Assembly (NCBI GenBank): GCA_045603585.1
Contig: JAZUMK010000063.1
Location: 33,711 to 97,710, forward strand
Source: SFEL01 sp045603585
GTDB taxonomy: Bacteria; Bacillota; Clostridia; Christensenellales; CAG-138
Reading direction: 5' to 3'
Length of the DNA: 64,000 nt
Shown here: piece after piece, positions 42,640 to 51,145 of the stretch
Layout: every line of letters starts with the position of its first letter
How positions within the stretch are numbered: the first letter of the stretch is position 1
The notes under the pieces: model-generated
Databases searched by the model: none
The model's input: only the letters and a program-made list of their open reading frames with translations
What the model was told of the DNA's origin: nothing
Program-made: the position numbers and the translations under genes

Positions 42640-43863
42640 ATGGCAGTATTCGGCGGCAGCCTCAATGGCAGCATTTCTGCCATGCCCTCAAAAAGCATGA
42701 GCCACAGGGCGCTTATCTGCGCCGCCCTGTCCGATGGCAAAAGCAGCATAAGCAGCTTTGCCCTCTCCCGGGATGTTTCCGCGACCCTCAGCTGCATAAA
42801 GGCGCTGGGCGCAGATGCGGAATCCGACGGGGATCTCATCACGGTTTCAGGCATAGCCTGCCCCACTTCCCACGCCCTTCTCCCCTGCGGGGAAAGCGGC
42901 ACCACCTACCGCCTGCTGTATCCCGTTGCCCCGCTCATTGCAGACAGGGCAGAGTTTTCCCTCTCCCCCTCCCTTGAGCGCCGTCCCATGGAACCCGTTA
43001 TCTCCCTGCTCCGAAGCAAGGGAGTAAACGGGGACAAGCATTTCGCATCAGGCAAATATTCCCATGGCGATTTTCATATAGCGGGGGATATCTCCTCCCA
43101 GTTTATCAGCGGCCTTATATTTGCCCTGTCCCTGCTGGATGGGGAGAGCCGCATAATCCCCACCACCCCCATACAGAGCGCAGGCTATATGGAGATGACC
43201 CGCAGCTGCCTCAGCCATTTCGGCGGAAATACCGCATGGCAGGATGGCGCTCTTGTGGTTCGTCCTGCAAAGCTCACCCCTGCTGACATCACCATTCCCG
43301 GCGATTACAGCCACGCCGCAATGCTGCTTGCGGCAGGCGCAATATACGGCCGGGTGACCGTAACAAACCTCGCCCCCGATCCCCTGCAGAAGGACAGCGC
43401 AATAATAGATATCCTCGCCCGTATGGGCGCTGAAATAACCGTAAGCGAAAATTCCGTCACCGCATCCTGCGGCAAGCTTTGCGGCATTGAGGTTGACGCA
43501 TCGGACACTCCCGATATCGTTCCCGCCATAGCTGCTGCGGCCTGCGCTGCCCGTGGAGAAACCCGCATATACAACGCCTCCCGCCTGCGGCTGAAGGAAT
43601 CCGACAGGATAGCCGCCATAGTTCAGGAGCTGACCAAGTTTGGGGCAGACATAACCGAAACCGCCGACGGCTTTGTCATCCGCGGCGGCAAAAAGCTTCA
43701 CACCGCCCGCTGCAGCGCACATAACGACCACCGTATCGCCATGATGCTGGCCATAATGGGAGGCATGTGCGGCGGCGTTGAGCTGGATGACACAGACTGC
43801 ATTGCAAAATCCGCACCCCGGTTTTTGCAGGAATTTACCACCCTCGGAGGAAGCGTATCATGA
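42640..43863 (+). CDS. aroA: EPSP synthase AroA (3-phosphoshikimate 1-carboxyvinyltransferase)
   Basis: 407 residues, slightly short for the family (about 425). Motifs are PSKSMSHRALI (Lys and Arg substrate contacts), CGESGTTYRLL in place of the classical GNAGTA, ERRPMEPVISLL, IPGDYSHAAMLLAAGAI, RLRLKESDRIAAI and HNDHRIAMMLA. It transfers enolpyruvate from PEP to shikimate 3-phosphate. First gene of an aroA-aroC-aroK run in which every junction is an ATGA overlap. AGGAGG is present upstream. Confidence 0.93.
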   Translation: MAVFGGSLNGSISAMPSKSMSHRALICAALSDGKSSISSFALSRDVSATLSCIKALGADAESDGDLITVSGIACPTSHALLPCGESGTTYRLLYPVAPLIADRAEFSLSPSLERRPMEPVISLLRSKGVNGDKHFASGKYSHGDFHIAGDISSQFISGLIFALSLLDGESRIIPTTPIQSAGYMEMTRSCLSHFGGNTAWQDGALVVRPAKLTPADITIPGDYSHAAMLLAAGAIYGRVTVTNLAPDPLQKDSAIIDILARMGAEITVSENSVTASCGKLCGIEVDASDTPDIVPAIAAAACAARGETRIYNASRLRLKESDRIAAIVQELTKFGADITETADGFVIRGGKKLHTARCSAHNDHRIAMMLAIMGGMCGGVELDDTDCIAKSAPRFLQEFTTLGGSVS

Positions 43864-44918
43864 AGCCATGGGGCAGCATGAAACTGAATATTTACGGAGA
43901 GTCCCATTCGGAATATCTGGGGCTTACCATGGAGCTGCCAAAAGGTATCCGCCTTGATGAAGCTGTAATTTCCCGCGACCTTATGCGGCGCAAAGCAGGC
44001 CCATTGGGCACCACCTCCCGCATTGAGGATGACTTGCCCCACTATATCAGCGGCATTGCCGACGGCGTTACAAACGGAGATACCCTCGACGTGCGCTTTT
44101 ACAACCGCAGCGCCCGCCCGGCCGATTATGAGCAGCTCCGCACCCTTCCCCGCCCTTCCCATGGGGATTATCCCGCCTATGTAAAATTCGGCGCCATTCC
44201 CACGGGCGGCGGCAGGTTTTCCGGCAGGCTCACCCTTCCCCTCGTGTTTGCGGGGGCCGCTGCCCGCTGCATTCTCGCTGAGAAAGGCATAACCGCCGCA
44301 GGCCATTACCTTGCCATAGGTGATGCCTGCGACACCCCCTTTGACCCCCTCAATACCACCCCCGAACAGCTTGATTCCCTCAGGCAAAGTAATTTTCCCG
44401 TGATATCCTCCGCCGCAGAACAGGATATGCAGGCTGTCCTTGGCTCCCTTGACGGGGATTCCGTGGGCGGCTGCGCAGAGCTTTGCGCTCTGGGCCTGCC
44501 CGTTGGCCTTGGAGGGGAATTATGGAGCGGCCTTGAAAGCCGCATAGCATCATTGATGTACGCTATTCCCGGCGTAAAGGCAGTGGAATTCGGCGCGGGT
44601 GCAGGCTTTTGCTCCATGCGCGGCTCAGAGGCAAATGACGGCCTCCGCGTGCAGGATGGCCGCATAGCATTGCAAAGCAACAATTCAGGGGGAATACAGG
44701 CAGGTATGGCAAACGGAGCGCCCCTTATCCTGCGGGTCACCTTCCGCCCCACCCCCTCCATCGCCCTGCCTCAGCACAGCGTTGACCTTGCCCTGATGCA
44801 GAATACAGACCTTACCATACAGGGCCGCCACGACGGCTGCATTGCCCTCCGGGGCCTTGCGGCGGCGGAAGCGGCGCTGATGCTTGGCATACTGGATGCA
44901 TTTATGGAGGAGCAATGA
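43860..44918 (+). CDS. aroC: Chorismate synthase AroC
   Basis: 352 residues. It converts EPSP to chorismate with reduced FMN. Seen are GESHSEYLGLTMELPKG, RRKAGPLGTTSRIEDD, the family segment RPSHGDYPAYVKFG, FSGRLTLP, SNNSGGIQAGMANGAPLILR, and RHDGCIALRGLAAAEAALML near the end, with the usual His and Asp residues. The start overlaps aroA (ATGA); a Met seven codons in is an alternative. The other shikimate genes (aroB, D, E, F) are not in the window. Confidence 0.93.
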   Translation: MKPWGSMKLNIYGESHSEYLGLTMELPKGIRLDEAVISRDLMRRKAGPLGTTSRIEDDLPHYISGIADGVTNGDTLDVRFYNRSARPADYEQLRTLPRPSHGDYPAYVKFGAIPTGGGRFSGRLTLPLVFAGAAARCILAEKGITAAGHYLAIGDACDTPFDPLNTTPEQLDSLRQSNFPVISSAAEQDMQAVLGSLDGDSVGGCAELCALGLPVGLGGELWSGLESRIASLMYAIPGVKAVEFGAGAGFCSMRGSEANDGLRVQDGRIALQSNNSGGIQAGMANGAPLILRVTFRPTPSIALPQHSVDLALMQNTDLTIQGRHDGCIALRGLAAAEAALMLGILDAFMEEQ

Positions 44919-45391
44919 TATACCTTACAGGCATGATGGGCAGCGGCAAATCCGAGCTGGGCAGCGCCGCCGCCAAAATATTGCAGCTTCCCTTTTACTC
45001 CACCGACGATATGGCGGAAGCATATGCCGGCATGACCATATCCGAAATGTTTGAGCGGCATGGCGAGGAATACTTCAGGGATGTTGAATCCCATATCCTT
45101 AAGGAGGTATCCTCATTGCCCTTCGGCGTCGTTTCCACAGGGGGAGGCATAGTGCTGCGGCAGCAAAATCGTGATATAATGTCATCCACAGGCAGGGTGC
45201 TGTGGATGCATCGGGATATCGCCCAAACCGCCGCCACCCTTGACCCATCCGGCCGCCCCCTTTTAAAGGACGGCACCGATGCGCTGTTTTCCATATATCA
45301 GGCCCGACTGCCCCTTTACCGCATGGCGGATGCGGAATTTACAGGCAGTACCCCTGAGCAGCTTGCCCAAGCCATAGCGCAGCTTATATAA
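44915..45391 (+). CDS. aroK: Shikimate kinase AroK
   Basis: 158 residues. The P-loop GMMGSGKSELG is at residues 6-16, the shikimate-binding Asp is in STDDMAEAYAGMTISEMFE, an Arg contact is in EEYFRDVES, GGGIVLRQQN is the glycine-rich segment, and the lid region with Arg lies near DPSGRPLLKD. It phosphorylates shikimate. ATGA overlap with aroC; a 23-bp gap to the next gene suggests the transcript continues. Confidence 0.92.
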   Translation: MIYLTGMMGSGKSELGSAAAKILQLPFYSTDDMAEAYAGMTISEMFERHGEEYFRDVESHILKEVSSLPFGVVSTGGGIVLRQQNRDIMSSTGRVLWMHRDIAQTAATLDPSGRPLLKDGTDALFSIYQARLPLYRMADAEFTGSTPEQLAQAIAQLI

Positions 45392-45414
45392 AAAACATCC
45401 CACGGAGGGCATAT

Positions 45415-45612
45415 ATGATAACGGAATTTGACCTTGACCATCGCATACTCATGCGAAAGCCCCATGCCTGCGGCAGCGCGGAATGGATCGTTACCCGCAC
45501 AGGGGCAGATGTTAAGATAAAATGCACCGGCTGCAACAGAGTGATAATGCTGGACAGGCTGGAGTTTATGAAAAAAGCCAAAAAGAACCTTACTCTGGAG
45601 GAAAGCAAATGA
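45415..45612 (+). CDS. DUF951 small protein
   Basis: 65 residues with KPHACGSAEWIVTRTGADV and IKCTGCNRVIMLDR, the DUF951 hallmarks: a conserved KPHPCG-like start and a CxxC. Probably a small beta-barrel that may bind nucleic acid or metal; function unknown. GGAGG precedes the ATG. It overlaps the next gene by ATGA and may be part of the aro transcript. Confidence 0.9.
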   Translation: MITEFDLDHRILMRKPHACGSAEWIVTRTGADVKIKCTGCNRVIMLDRLEFMKKAKKNLTLEESK

Positions 45613-46136
45613 CCCGCACAGAGGCAAACCGCCGCCAATATAAAAAACTCTCTATGCTGAACTGGCTGTTTTGCATAGCGGCTGCCGCTGCGATCGTGAC
45701 GCTGGTTTTCACGGTATGGTTTACCGGCATAAAGATCGCGGATGACGGCATGTCCCCCGCCCTGTATAAAGGGGACGTCATACTCTTTGACAGGCTGGCA
45801 AAGCACATTTCCCTCCCTCAGCGGGGCGATGCCTACGCCTTCAGCGCCGACGGCACTGCCGTGGGACGCATTGCCGCATTGCCCGGCGATACCGTGGCCA
45901 TAAAGGACGGCAGGGTTTACATCGGCGGCCATCTGCTTCGGGAGGTAAACGCCTCCGGATCAGCATGGGAGCTGGAGGAATTCACCGTCCCCGCCTCCAC
46001 CTTCCTGATCCTGCCCGACGACCGCACAGGCGATATCCCGGATAAGCAGGATATGCTGATCCCCTTTGATGCCCTCATAGGCAGGGCAGCCGTAAGAGTT
46101 TCCCCCATAAGCATGGCAGCAATTTTTACAAACTGA
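45609..46136 (+). CDS. Signal-peptidase-I-like membrane protein lacking the Ser-Lys dyad
   Basis: 175 residues. One membrane anchor (about 16-42) precedes an S26-type domain. The box B motif, normally SMEPTL, reads DDGMSPAL: Gly47 replaces the nucleophile Ser and a Ser follows the Met. Box D, normally KRVIGLPGD, reads VGRIAALPGD with Gly86 for the general-base Lys. LLPDDRTGDIPDKQD fits the box E position. Cleavage activity is therefore doubtful. It could be a pseudoenzyme that binds preproteins or modulates a true LepB. It starts inside the DUF951 stop. Confidence 0.75.
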   Translation: MTRTEANRRQYKKLSMLNWLFCIAAAAAIVTLVFTVWFTGIKIADDGMSPALYKGDVILFDRLAKHISLPQRGDAYAFSADGTAVGRIAALPGDTVAIKDGRVYIGGHLLREVNASGSAWELEEFTVPASTFLILPDDRTGDIPDKQDMLIPFDALIGRAAVRVSPISMAAIFTN

Positions 46137-46155
46137 TCATTCCCCCAGATATAAA

Positions 46156-46186
46156 AGCAGCCGTCCGCCGGCTGTTTTCTTTTTTT
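46156..46186 (+). terminator. Terminator of the aro-DUF951-signal-peptidase-like unit
   Basis: CAGCCG/CGGCTG stem followed by TTTTCTTTTTTT, 20 nt after the stop. The remaining 46187-46434 contains a TATAAT (46305-46310) without a clear -35 and no other feature. Confidence 0.82.
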
Positions 46187-46434
46187 GTGTACTACTGCCG
46201 TTTGTATAAGTAAATTTATGAACAAAGCCCATTTTTTCCATATTTTTGCTCCCTTTTATAAAATATATTTATGTTCAGCTATGGATTTTCGGCTTCAACG
46301 GCGTTATAATACCTTGGCTGTTGAAAAAAGCAGCATTCCGAAACATACAGCCGGGATAGCCCTGTTCGTTATTCCTGTCCCGACTCTTTCATTTTTGTTC
46401 CGGTAAAAACCAATTTGAAAGAAGGCGTATTTTC

Positions 46435-47748
46435 GTGCCCCATTCCGCAAGCATACTGCTTAGTCTCTCCATATCCCTGCTGTCCGGCCTGCTTTTGTCC
46501 AGGCTGGTAAAAAAGGCAAGCCTTCCCGCCGTTACCGCATACCTTGTGGCCGGCGTGCTGATCGGCCCCTTTGTGCTGGGCTCCCTTGATATTCCCGGCG
46601 TGGGCATAACCGCCCATCACCTTGAAAACTTCGGCATAATTTCCGACCTCGCCCTGGGCTTTATCGCCTTTTCCATGGGCAATGAGTTTCGCCGCAGCCA
46701 GCTGAAGGAAGTTGGCAGGCGCGCCGCCATAGTGGGCATTTCTCAGGCTCTGTTTACCGCCGTTGTGGTGGATGCCGCCCTTATAGGCCTGCATTTTATG
46801 ATGCCTGATAAGCTGTCCCTTTCTGCCGCCATAGTCCTTGGCGCAGTTGCCACCGCAACCGCCCCCGCCGCCACCCTTATGGTCGTGCGCCAGTACAAGG
46901 CAAAGGGCCCTGTGACCGATATGCTGCTGCCCGTAGTTGCCATTGATGACGCCGTGGGTCTTATGGTGTTTGCAATATCCTTCGGCGTGGCAAAGTCCAT
47001 AAGCATAGGCAATGTGGATGTGCTGTCCATAATCCTCGAGCCCCTGCTGGAGGTTATCCTTTCCCTCGGTCTGGGCCTTGTAATGGGACTTCTCTTTGAT
47101 CGCTGCGAAAGGTATTTCCATTCCCGCTCAAAGCGCTCCGCCGTATCCGTTACCTTCGTAATGCTCACGGTTGCCCTGTCCTCCGCAAAGTTTAATATCG
47201 GCGGCATACATATCGCCTTTTCCTCTCTGCTTTCCTGCATGATGATGGGCACAATATTCTGCAATATCTGCGATGTATCTGAAGAGCTGATGGAGCGTAT
47301 GGACAGATGGTCTGCCCCGGTGCTTATCCTGTTCTTTGTGATCAGCGGTGCAGAGCTGGATCTTTCGGTATTTTCCGACTCCGCAGTTGTTATCGTGGGT
47401 CTGGTGTACATACTTTCCCGCTCCCTGGGCAAATACTTCGGCGCAGGCATCAGCTCCCGCGCAACCGGCTGCGACAGCAATATCGTAAAGTATCTGGGCA
47501 TCACTCTGCTGCCTCAGGCAGGCGTTGCGCTGGGCATGGCCCTCAAGGCCATGGAGCTTGGCCCCGACGGCACCATTGTACGCAATATCACGCTGTTTGC
47601 CGTGCTGGTCTACGAGATAGTCGGCCCCTACCTTACCAAGGTCGCCCTTACCAAGGCAGGCGATATACATCAGGAGCACAGAACCAGCGCCAGAGGCAAG
47701 CTGCAGGAAAAGCCCCCCTTCGAACCCTACAGCATATATATCGCATAA
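46435..47748 (+). CDS. CPA2-family monovalent cation/proton antiporter (KefB/GerN-like)
   Basis: 437 residues from a GTG start. About twelve membrane helices; family markers are AYLVAGVLIGPFVLG early, the ion-site motif LLPVVAIDDAVGLMVF (paired Asp residues of CPA antiporters) and LLPQAGVALGMAL late. No TrkA-N regulatory domain is attached, so it is the short form as in GerN/NapA-type exchangers. It probably exchanges Na+ or K+ for protons. A role in spore germination is known for some relatives but not shown here. A single-gene unit. Confidence 0.88.
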   Translation: MPHSASILLSLSISLLSGLLLSRLVKKASLPAVTAYLVAGVLIGPFVLGSLDIPGVGITAHHLENFGIISDLALGFIAFSMGNEFRRSQLKEVGRRAAIVGISQALFTAVVVDAALIGLHFMMPDKLSLSAAIVLGAVATATAPAATLMVVRQYKAKGPVTDMLLPVVAIDDAVGLMVFAISFGVAKSISIGNVDVLSIILEPLLEVILSLGLGLVMGLLFDRCERYFHSRSKRSAVSVTFVMLTVALSSAKFNIGGIHIAFSSLLSCMMMGTIFCNICDVSEELMERMDRWSAPVLILFFVISGAELDLSVFSDSAVVIVGLVYILSRSLGKYFGAGISSRATGCDSNIVKYLGITLLPQAGVALGMALKAMELGPDGTIVRNITLFAVLVYEIVGPYLTKVALTKAGDIHQEHRTSARGKLQEKPPFEPYSIYIA

Positions 47749-47946
47749 TCAGCATACGCTGTTTTCATATCAAAAGGCCGCGGCACACGCCCCATCCTTT
47801 ATCCATGCCATGCAAATACTGTAACAGGCGGCAATTTTTCGTGGATTTCCCCTGATATATGCCATATCCTGCACCTTCTTCCGCCCCTTACCTTTGCCCT
47901 AAGCCCCCTCCTTTTGTTAGCCTGTTCAAAAAGGAGGATAACTTGC

Positions 47947-48765
47947 ATGAAAAAGAATCTGCTTTGTATCATACTGGGCTGCGCCATGCTGCTGCCCAAC
48001 TTTGCCCTTGCCGCATCCGGTTCCATCACAGGGGATATGGTAAATATGCGCACAGGCCCCGGCCTTTCCTATTCCCGCATAAAGTACCTGTATAAGGGAA
48101 ACCCCGTAACGGTAAACGGCGAAACCAACGGCTGGATATCCGTATCCCATAACGGCCAAGAAGGGTATGTGTATTCGGATTACGTTGCAATTGCCGCCCC
48201 GTCAGCAAACCTTAAGCTGGGCAGCCGGGGCAGCGAAGTAAAGTCCCTTCAGAAGGACCTTATAATGCTGGGCTATCTCAGCGGCTCTGCCGACGGCATA
48301 TTCGGCCCCAAGACCCAGTCCGCCGTAATATCCTATCAAAGCAAAAACCGCCTTGCCGCCGACGGCATAGCGGGCAAACTTACCCGCAATGCGGTATCCG
48401 CCGAGGTGAACAGGATAAATACCGTCATATCCACCGCAAAGAAGTATCTGGGCACCGCCTACGTTACCGGCGGCTCCAGCCCCTCCACCGGCTTTGACTG
48501 CTCCGGCCTCACCCAGTACAGCCACGCTCAGGCAGGCATATCCATCCCCCGGGTATCCTATCAGCAGGCGGCGGGAGGTGTATCCGTAAGCCGCTCAAAG
48601 CTCCGCATAGGCGATATAGTCTGCTTCAACAATCCCGTATCCCATGTGGGAATATACCTTGGGGATAACAAATTCATCCACAGCTCCAAGCCGGGCGACG
48701 TGGTGAAGATCACCGACCTGAAGTATATGAACCTTACCAAGATAGCACGGTATACCGGGAAATAG
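47947..48765 (+). CDS. NlpC/P60 cell-wall hydrolase with SH3 and peptidoglycan-binding domains
   Basis: 272 residues from the ATG at 47947 (AAGGAGG upstream). A signal peptide ends near ALAASG. A bacterial SH3 domain (NMRTGPGLSYSRIKYLYKGN, to about 85), a peptidoglycan-binding-1 repeat (LGSRGSEVKSLQKDLIMLGY, to about 150), and an NlpC/P60 catalytic domain follow. The catalytic domain has Cys in FDCSGLTQYSH, His in SHVGIYLG and a third polar residue near FIHSSKPG. It cleaves peptide stems of peptidoglycan outside the cell; in spore formers such enzymes act in wall turnover or cortex lysis. It has its own terminator. Confidence 0.92.
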   Translation: MKKNLLCIILGCAMLLPNFALAASGSITGDMVNMRTGPGLSYSRIKYLYKGNPVTVNGETNGWISVSHNGQEGYVYSDYVAIAAPSANLKLGSRGSEVKSLQKDLIMLGYLSGSADGIFGPKTQSAVISYQSKNRLAADGIAGKLTRNAVSAEVNRINTVISTAKKYLGTAYVTGGSSPSTGFDCSGLTQYSHAQAGISIPRVSYQQAAGGVSVSRSKLRIGDIVCFNNPVSHVGIYLGDNKFIHSSKPGDVVKITDLKYMNLTKIARYTGK

Positions 48766-48772
48766 TCAAACT

Positions 48773-48803
48773 AAAAGACCGCACAGCTCAGTGCGGCCTT
48801 TTT
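48773..48803 (+). terminator. Terminator of the NlpC/P60 gene
   Basis: GACCGCAC/GTGCGGCC stem with a 6-nt loop and five T residues. Confidence 0.87.
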
Positions 48804-48851
48804 ATTGCTTTCTCCAAGAAAAGCCCAGTTTAAATATTAATTATACCCTTC

Positions 48852-48918
48852 GCTTTTCTTTCTCTTTTTGCTTCTTTTTCTTCTTTCTTTTCCCGCGAAA
48901 AGAAAGAGAAAAAGAAGG
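48852..48918 (-). repeat. Triplex-capable purine/pyrimidine element R2, copy 2
   Basis: Read on the minus strand from 12 nt after the tex stop: CTTCTTTTTCTCTTTCTTTTC, loop GCGG, GAAAAGAAAGAAG followed by AAAAAG, then a second purine tract AAAAAGAGAAAGAAAAG. One extra A in the first purine tract breaks perfect pairing. Confidence 0.8.
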
Positions 48919-48930
48919 TAAAGAAAGAAA

Positions 48931-51045
48931 CTAATCCTTCTTCATTGTGAGGGAAATCCGCTTCTTTTTCTGATCCACCTCAAGCACCCATACCGTGACG
49001 ATGTCGCCGGGCTTGAGCACCTCGGAGGGATGGCGGATAAACTTATCGCATATGCGGGAGATATGCACAAGGCCGTCCTGATGCACGCCTATATCCACAA
49101 ATGCACCAAAGTCCACCAGATTGCGCACGGTGCCTGTAAGCTCCATTCCAGGCACAAGGTCCTTCATCTCCACAACGTCGCTTCTCAGCAGAGGGGGAGG
49201 CAGCTCCTCACGGGGGTCGCGGCCGGGTTTCTGCAGCTCCTTTACGATATCCCTCATTGTGGGCACGCCCATGCCGCAATGCTCTGCGGCCTTTTCTTCG
49301 CCCATTGCCTTTATGGAATCATTGAGGGCGGATATATCATTGCCGCACAGCTTCAGCAGCTCCTTTGCGCCCTTGTAGGACTCGGGATGAACGGCGGTGT
49401 TGTCCAGCATTTCATCGCTTTCAGGCACCCTCAGGAAGCCTGCACACTGCTCGTATGCCTTGGGGCCAAGCTTGGGTACCTTCAGCAGCTCCCTGCGGCT
49501 TGTAAAGGCTCCTGCGGCCTCACGGTATGCAACGATATTCTTGGCGATGGTGCTGTTTACGCCGGAAACATAGGACAGCAGAGAGGGGGATGCGGTGTTC
49601 AGATCCACGCCCACGCTGTTTACACAATCCTCAACAACGCCTGAGAGGGTTTCATCCAGCCGCTTCTGGGGCATATCGTGCTGATACTGGCCCACGCCTA
49701 TGCTGCGGGGCTCTATCTTAACCAGCTCCGCAAGGGGATCCTGCAGACGGCGGGCAATGGACACGGCGCTTCTGAGGGAAACGTCGTAATCCGGAAACTC
49801 CTCTGCGCCAAGCTTTGATGCGGAGTATACGGATGCGCCCGCTTCGCTTACGATAACGTATTTTACATCCGTACCGCGGACTGTATCTGCGGCAAACTTC
49901 TCGGTTTCGCGGCCTGCGGTGCCGTTGCCGATAGCGATTACGGATACATTGTGTTTCTTTATCAGGCGGGTGACAATCTCTTCCGCTTCCCTCACCTTGT
50001 TATGGGGCTGAACGGGATAGATTACCGCAGTATCCAGTACCTTGCCCGTTTCGTCCACAACCGCAACCTTGCAGCCGGTGCGGTATCCCGGGTCAAGGCC
50101 CATGGTGACCTTATTCTTAACAGGGGGCTGCATAAGCAAAGGCTTGAGGTTTACGGCGAAGGTGCCTATGGCCTGCTCCGCTGCGGCATCCGTAAGGGCG
50201 GTGCGCAGCTCGCGGGATACGGAGGGGTAAATGAGCCTGCTCCATGCATCAAGCGCCGCCGCTTCCACTTCCTTTGAGCAAGGATTGCTGCCCCGAACAA
50301 CGCTGCCGGCAATGATATTCTCCGCCTGCTCGTCCGGGATATTTACGGACACCTTGAGGAAGCCCTCCTTTTCGCCACGGTTTATGGCCAGCACACGGTA
50401 GCCGGGTATGGTGGAAAGGGCTTCGGAAAAATCCGCGTACATTTCGTATACGCCCTTATCCTCCTGTGCAGCGGCGGAAGAAAGAGTACCCTTTCGCTGG
50501 GCAAGGGCCTTTATTTCGCGGCGGATATCCGCAGAGTCGGAAAGCCTCTCTGCGATTATATCCCTTGCCCCTGCCAGTGCTTCAGCGGCGTTGTTTACGC
50601 CCTTTTCGGGATTTACGAACTTTTCCGCAAGCAGGGCAGGGTCGCCGTTTTCCTGCATCAAAAGCCTTGCCGCAAGGGGAGTAAGCCCCCGTTCCTTGGC
50701 GATGGAGGCGCGGGTGGTGCGCTTCTGCTTGTAGGGGCGATACAGATCCTCAAGCTCCGCAAGGGTAGCGGCTGCGTCTATCTTTTTCTCCAGCGCCTCG
50801 GTAAGCTTTTCCTGAGCGGCGATGGCGGTCTTTACTTCTTCCCGGCGCTGCTGCAGGCCGCGAAGGTAGGCAAGCCTGTCAGCCAGCTTTCGTATCTGCT
50901 GGTCATCCATGCTGCCTGTAAGCTCCTTGCGGTAGCGGGCGATGAAGGGCACAGTGCTGCCCCCATCCAGCAGCTCAACGACGTTCTTTACATGGGCCTG
51001 AGTTTCATTCAGCTCGGCGGCCAGCTGGGTTATAATGTTTTGCAT
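48931..51045 (-). CDS. tex: Tex-family RNA-binding transcription accessory protein
   Basis: 704 residues from the ATG at 51045 (AGGAGA upstream). The Tex core is complete: N-terminal helices with VPFIARYRKELTGSMDD, a YqgF/RNase-H-like domain (LDPGYRTGCKVAVVDETG), a helix-hairpin-helix region (NTASPSLLSYVSGVNSTIAK), and a C-terminal S1 RNA-binding domain (GTVRNLVDFGAFVDIGVHQD). It probably acts on RNA polymerase or nucleic acid; a role in transcription and stress is known in other bacteria. Single-gene unit ending in an R2 element. Confidence 0.93.
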   Translation of the reverse strand: MQNIITQLAAELNETQAHVKNVVELLDGGSTVPFIARYRKELTGSMDDQQIRKLADRLAYLRGLQQRREEVKTAIAAQEKLTEALEKKIDAAATLAELEDLYRPYKQKRTTRASIAKERGLTPLAARLLMQENGDPALLAEKFVNPEKGVNNAAEALAGARDIIAERLSDSADIRREIKALAQRKGTLSSAAAQEDKGVYEMYADFSEALSTIPGYRVLAINRGEKEGFLKVSVNIPDEQAENIIAGSVVRGSNPCSKEVEAAALDAWSRLIYPSVSRELRTALTDAAAEQAIGTFAVNLKPLLMQPPVKNKVTMGLDPGYRTGCKVAVVDETGKVLDTAVIYPVQPHNKVREAEEIVTRLIKKHNVSVIAIGNGTAGRETEKFAADTVRGTDVKYVIVSEAGASVYSASKLGAEEFPDYDVSLRSAVSIARRLQDPLAELVKIEPRSIGVGQYQHDMPQKRLDETLSGVVEDCVNSVGVDLNTASPSLLSYVSGVNSTIAKNIVAYREAAGAFTSRRELLKVPKLGPKAYEQCAGFLRVPESDEMLDNTAVHPESYKGAKELLKLCGNDISALNDSIKAMGEEKAAEHCGMGVPTMRDIVKELQKPGRDPREELPPPLLRSDVVEMKDLVPGMELTGTVRNLVDFGAFVDIGVHQDGLVHISRICDKFIRHPSEVLKPGDIVTVWVLEVDQKKKRISLTMKKD

Positions 51046-51108
51046 CACAATCTCCTGTAATGTGTTTTTTTGCCAACAGATGAAATTATACCACATTTTC
51101 GCCAAATC

Positions 51109-51138
51109 AAAAAGCCGCACCCTGTCGATGCGGCTTTT
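51109..51138 (-). terminator. Terminator of the P-type ATPase gene
   Basis: AAAAGCCGCA/TGCGGCTTTT stem with a 9-nt loop and T residues on the minus strand. Confidence 0.85.
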
Positions 51139-51145
51139 ATGTGTT

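Noticed and set aside
45415..45612. DUF951 ORF as spurious because it is short
   Set aside because: Rejected the rejection: the KPHACG and CxxC signatures, the ribosome-binding site and the ATGA overlap show a real gene, so it is annotated.
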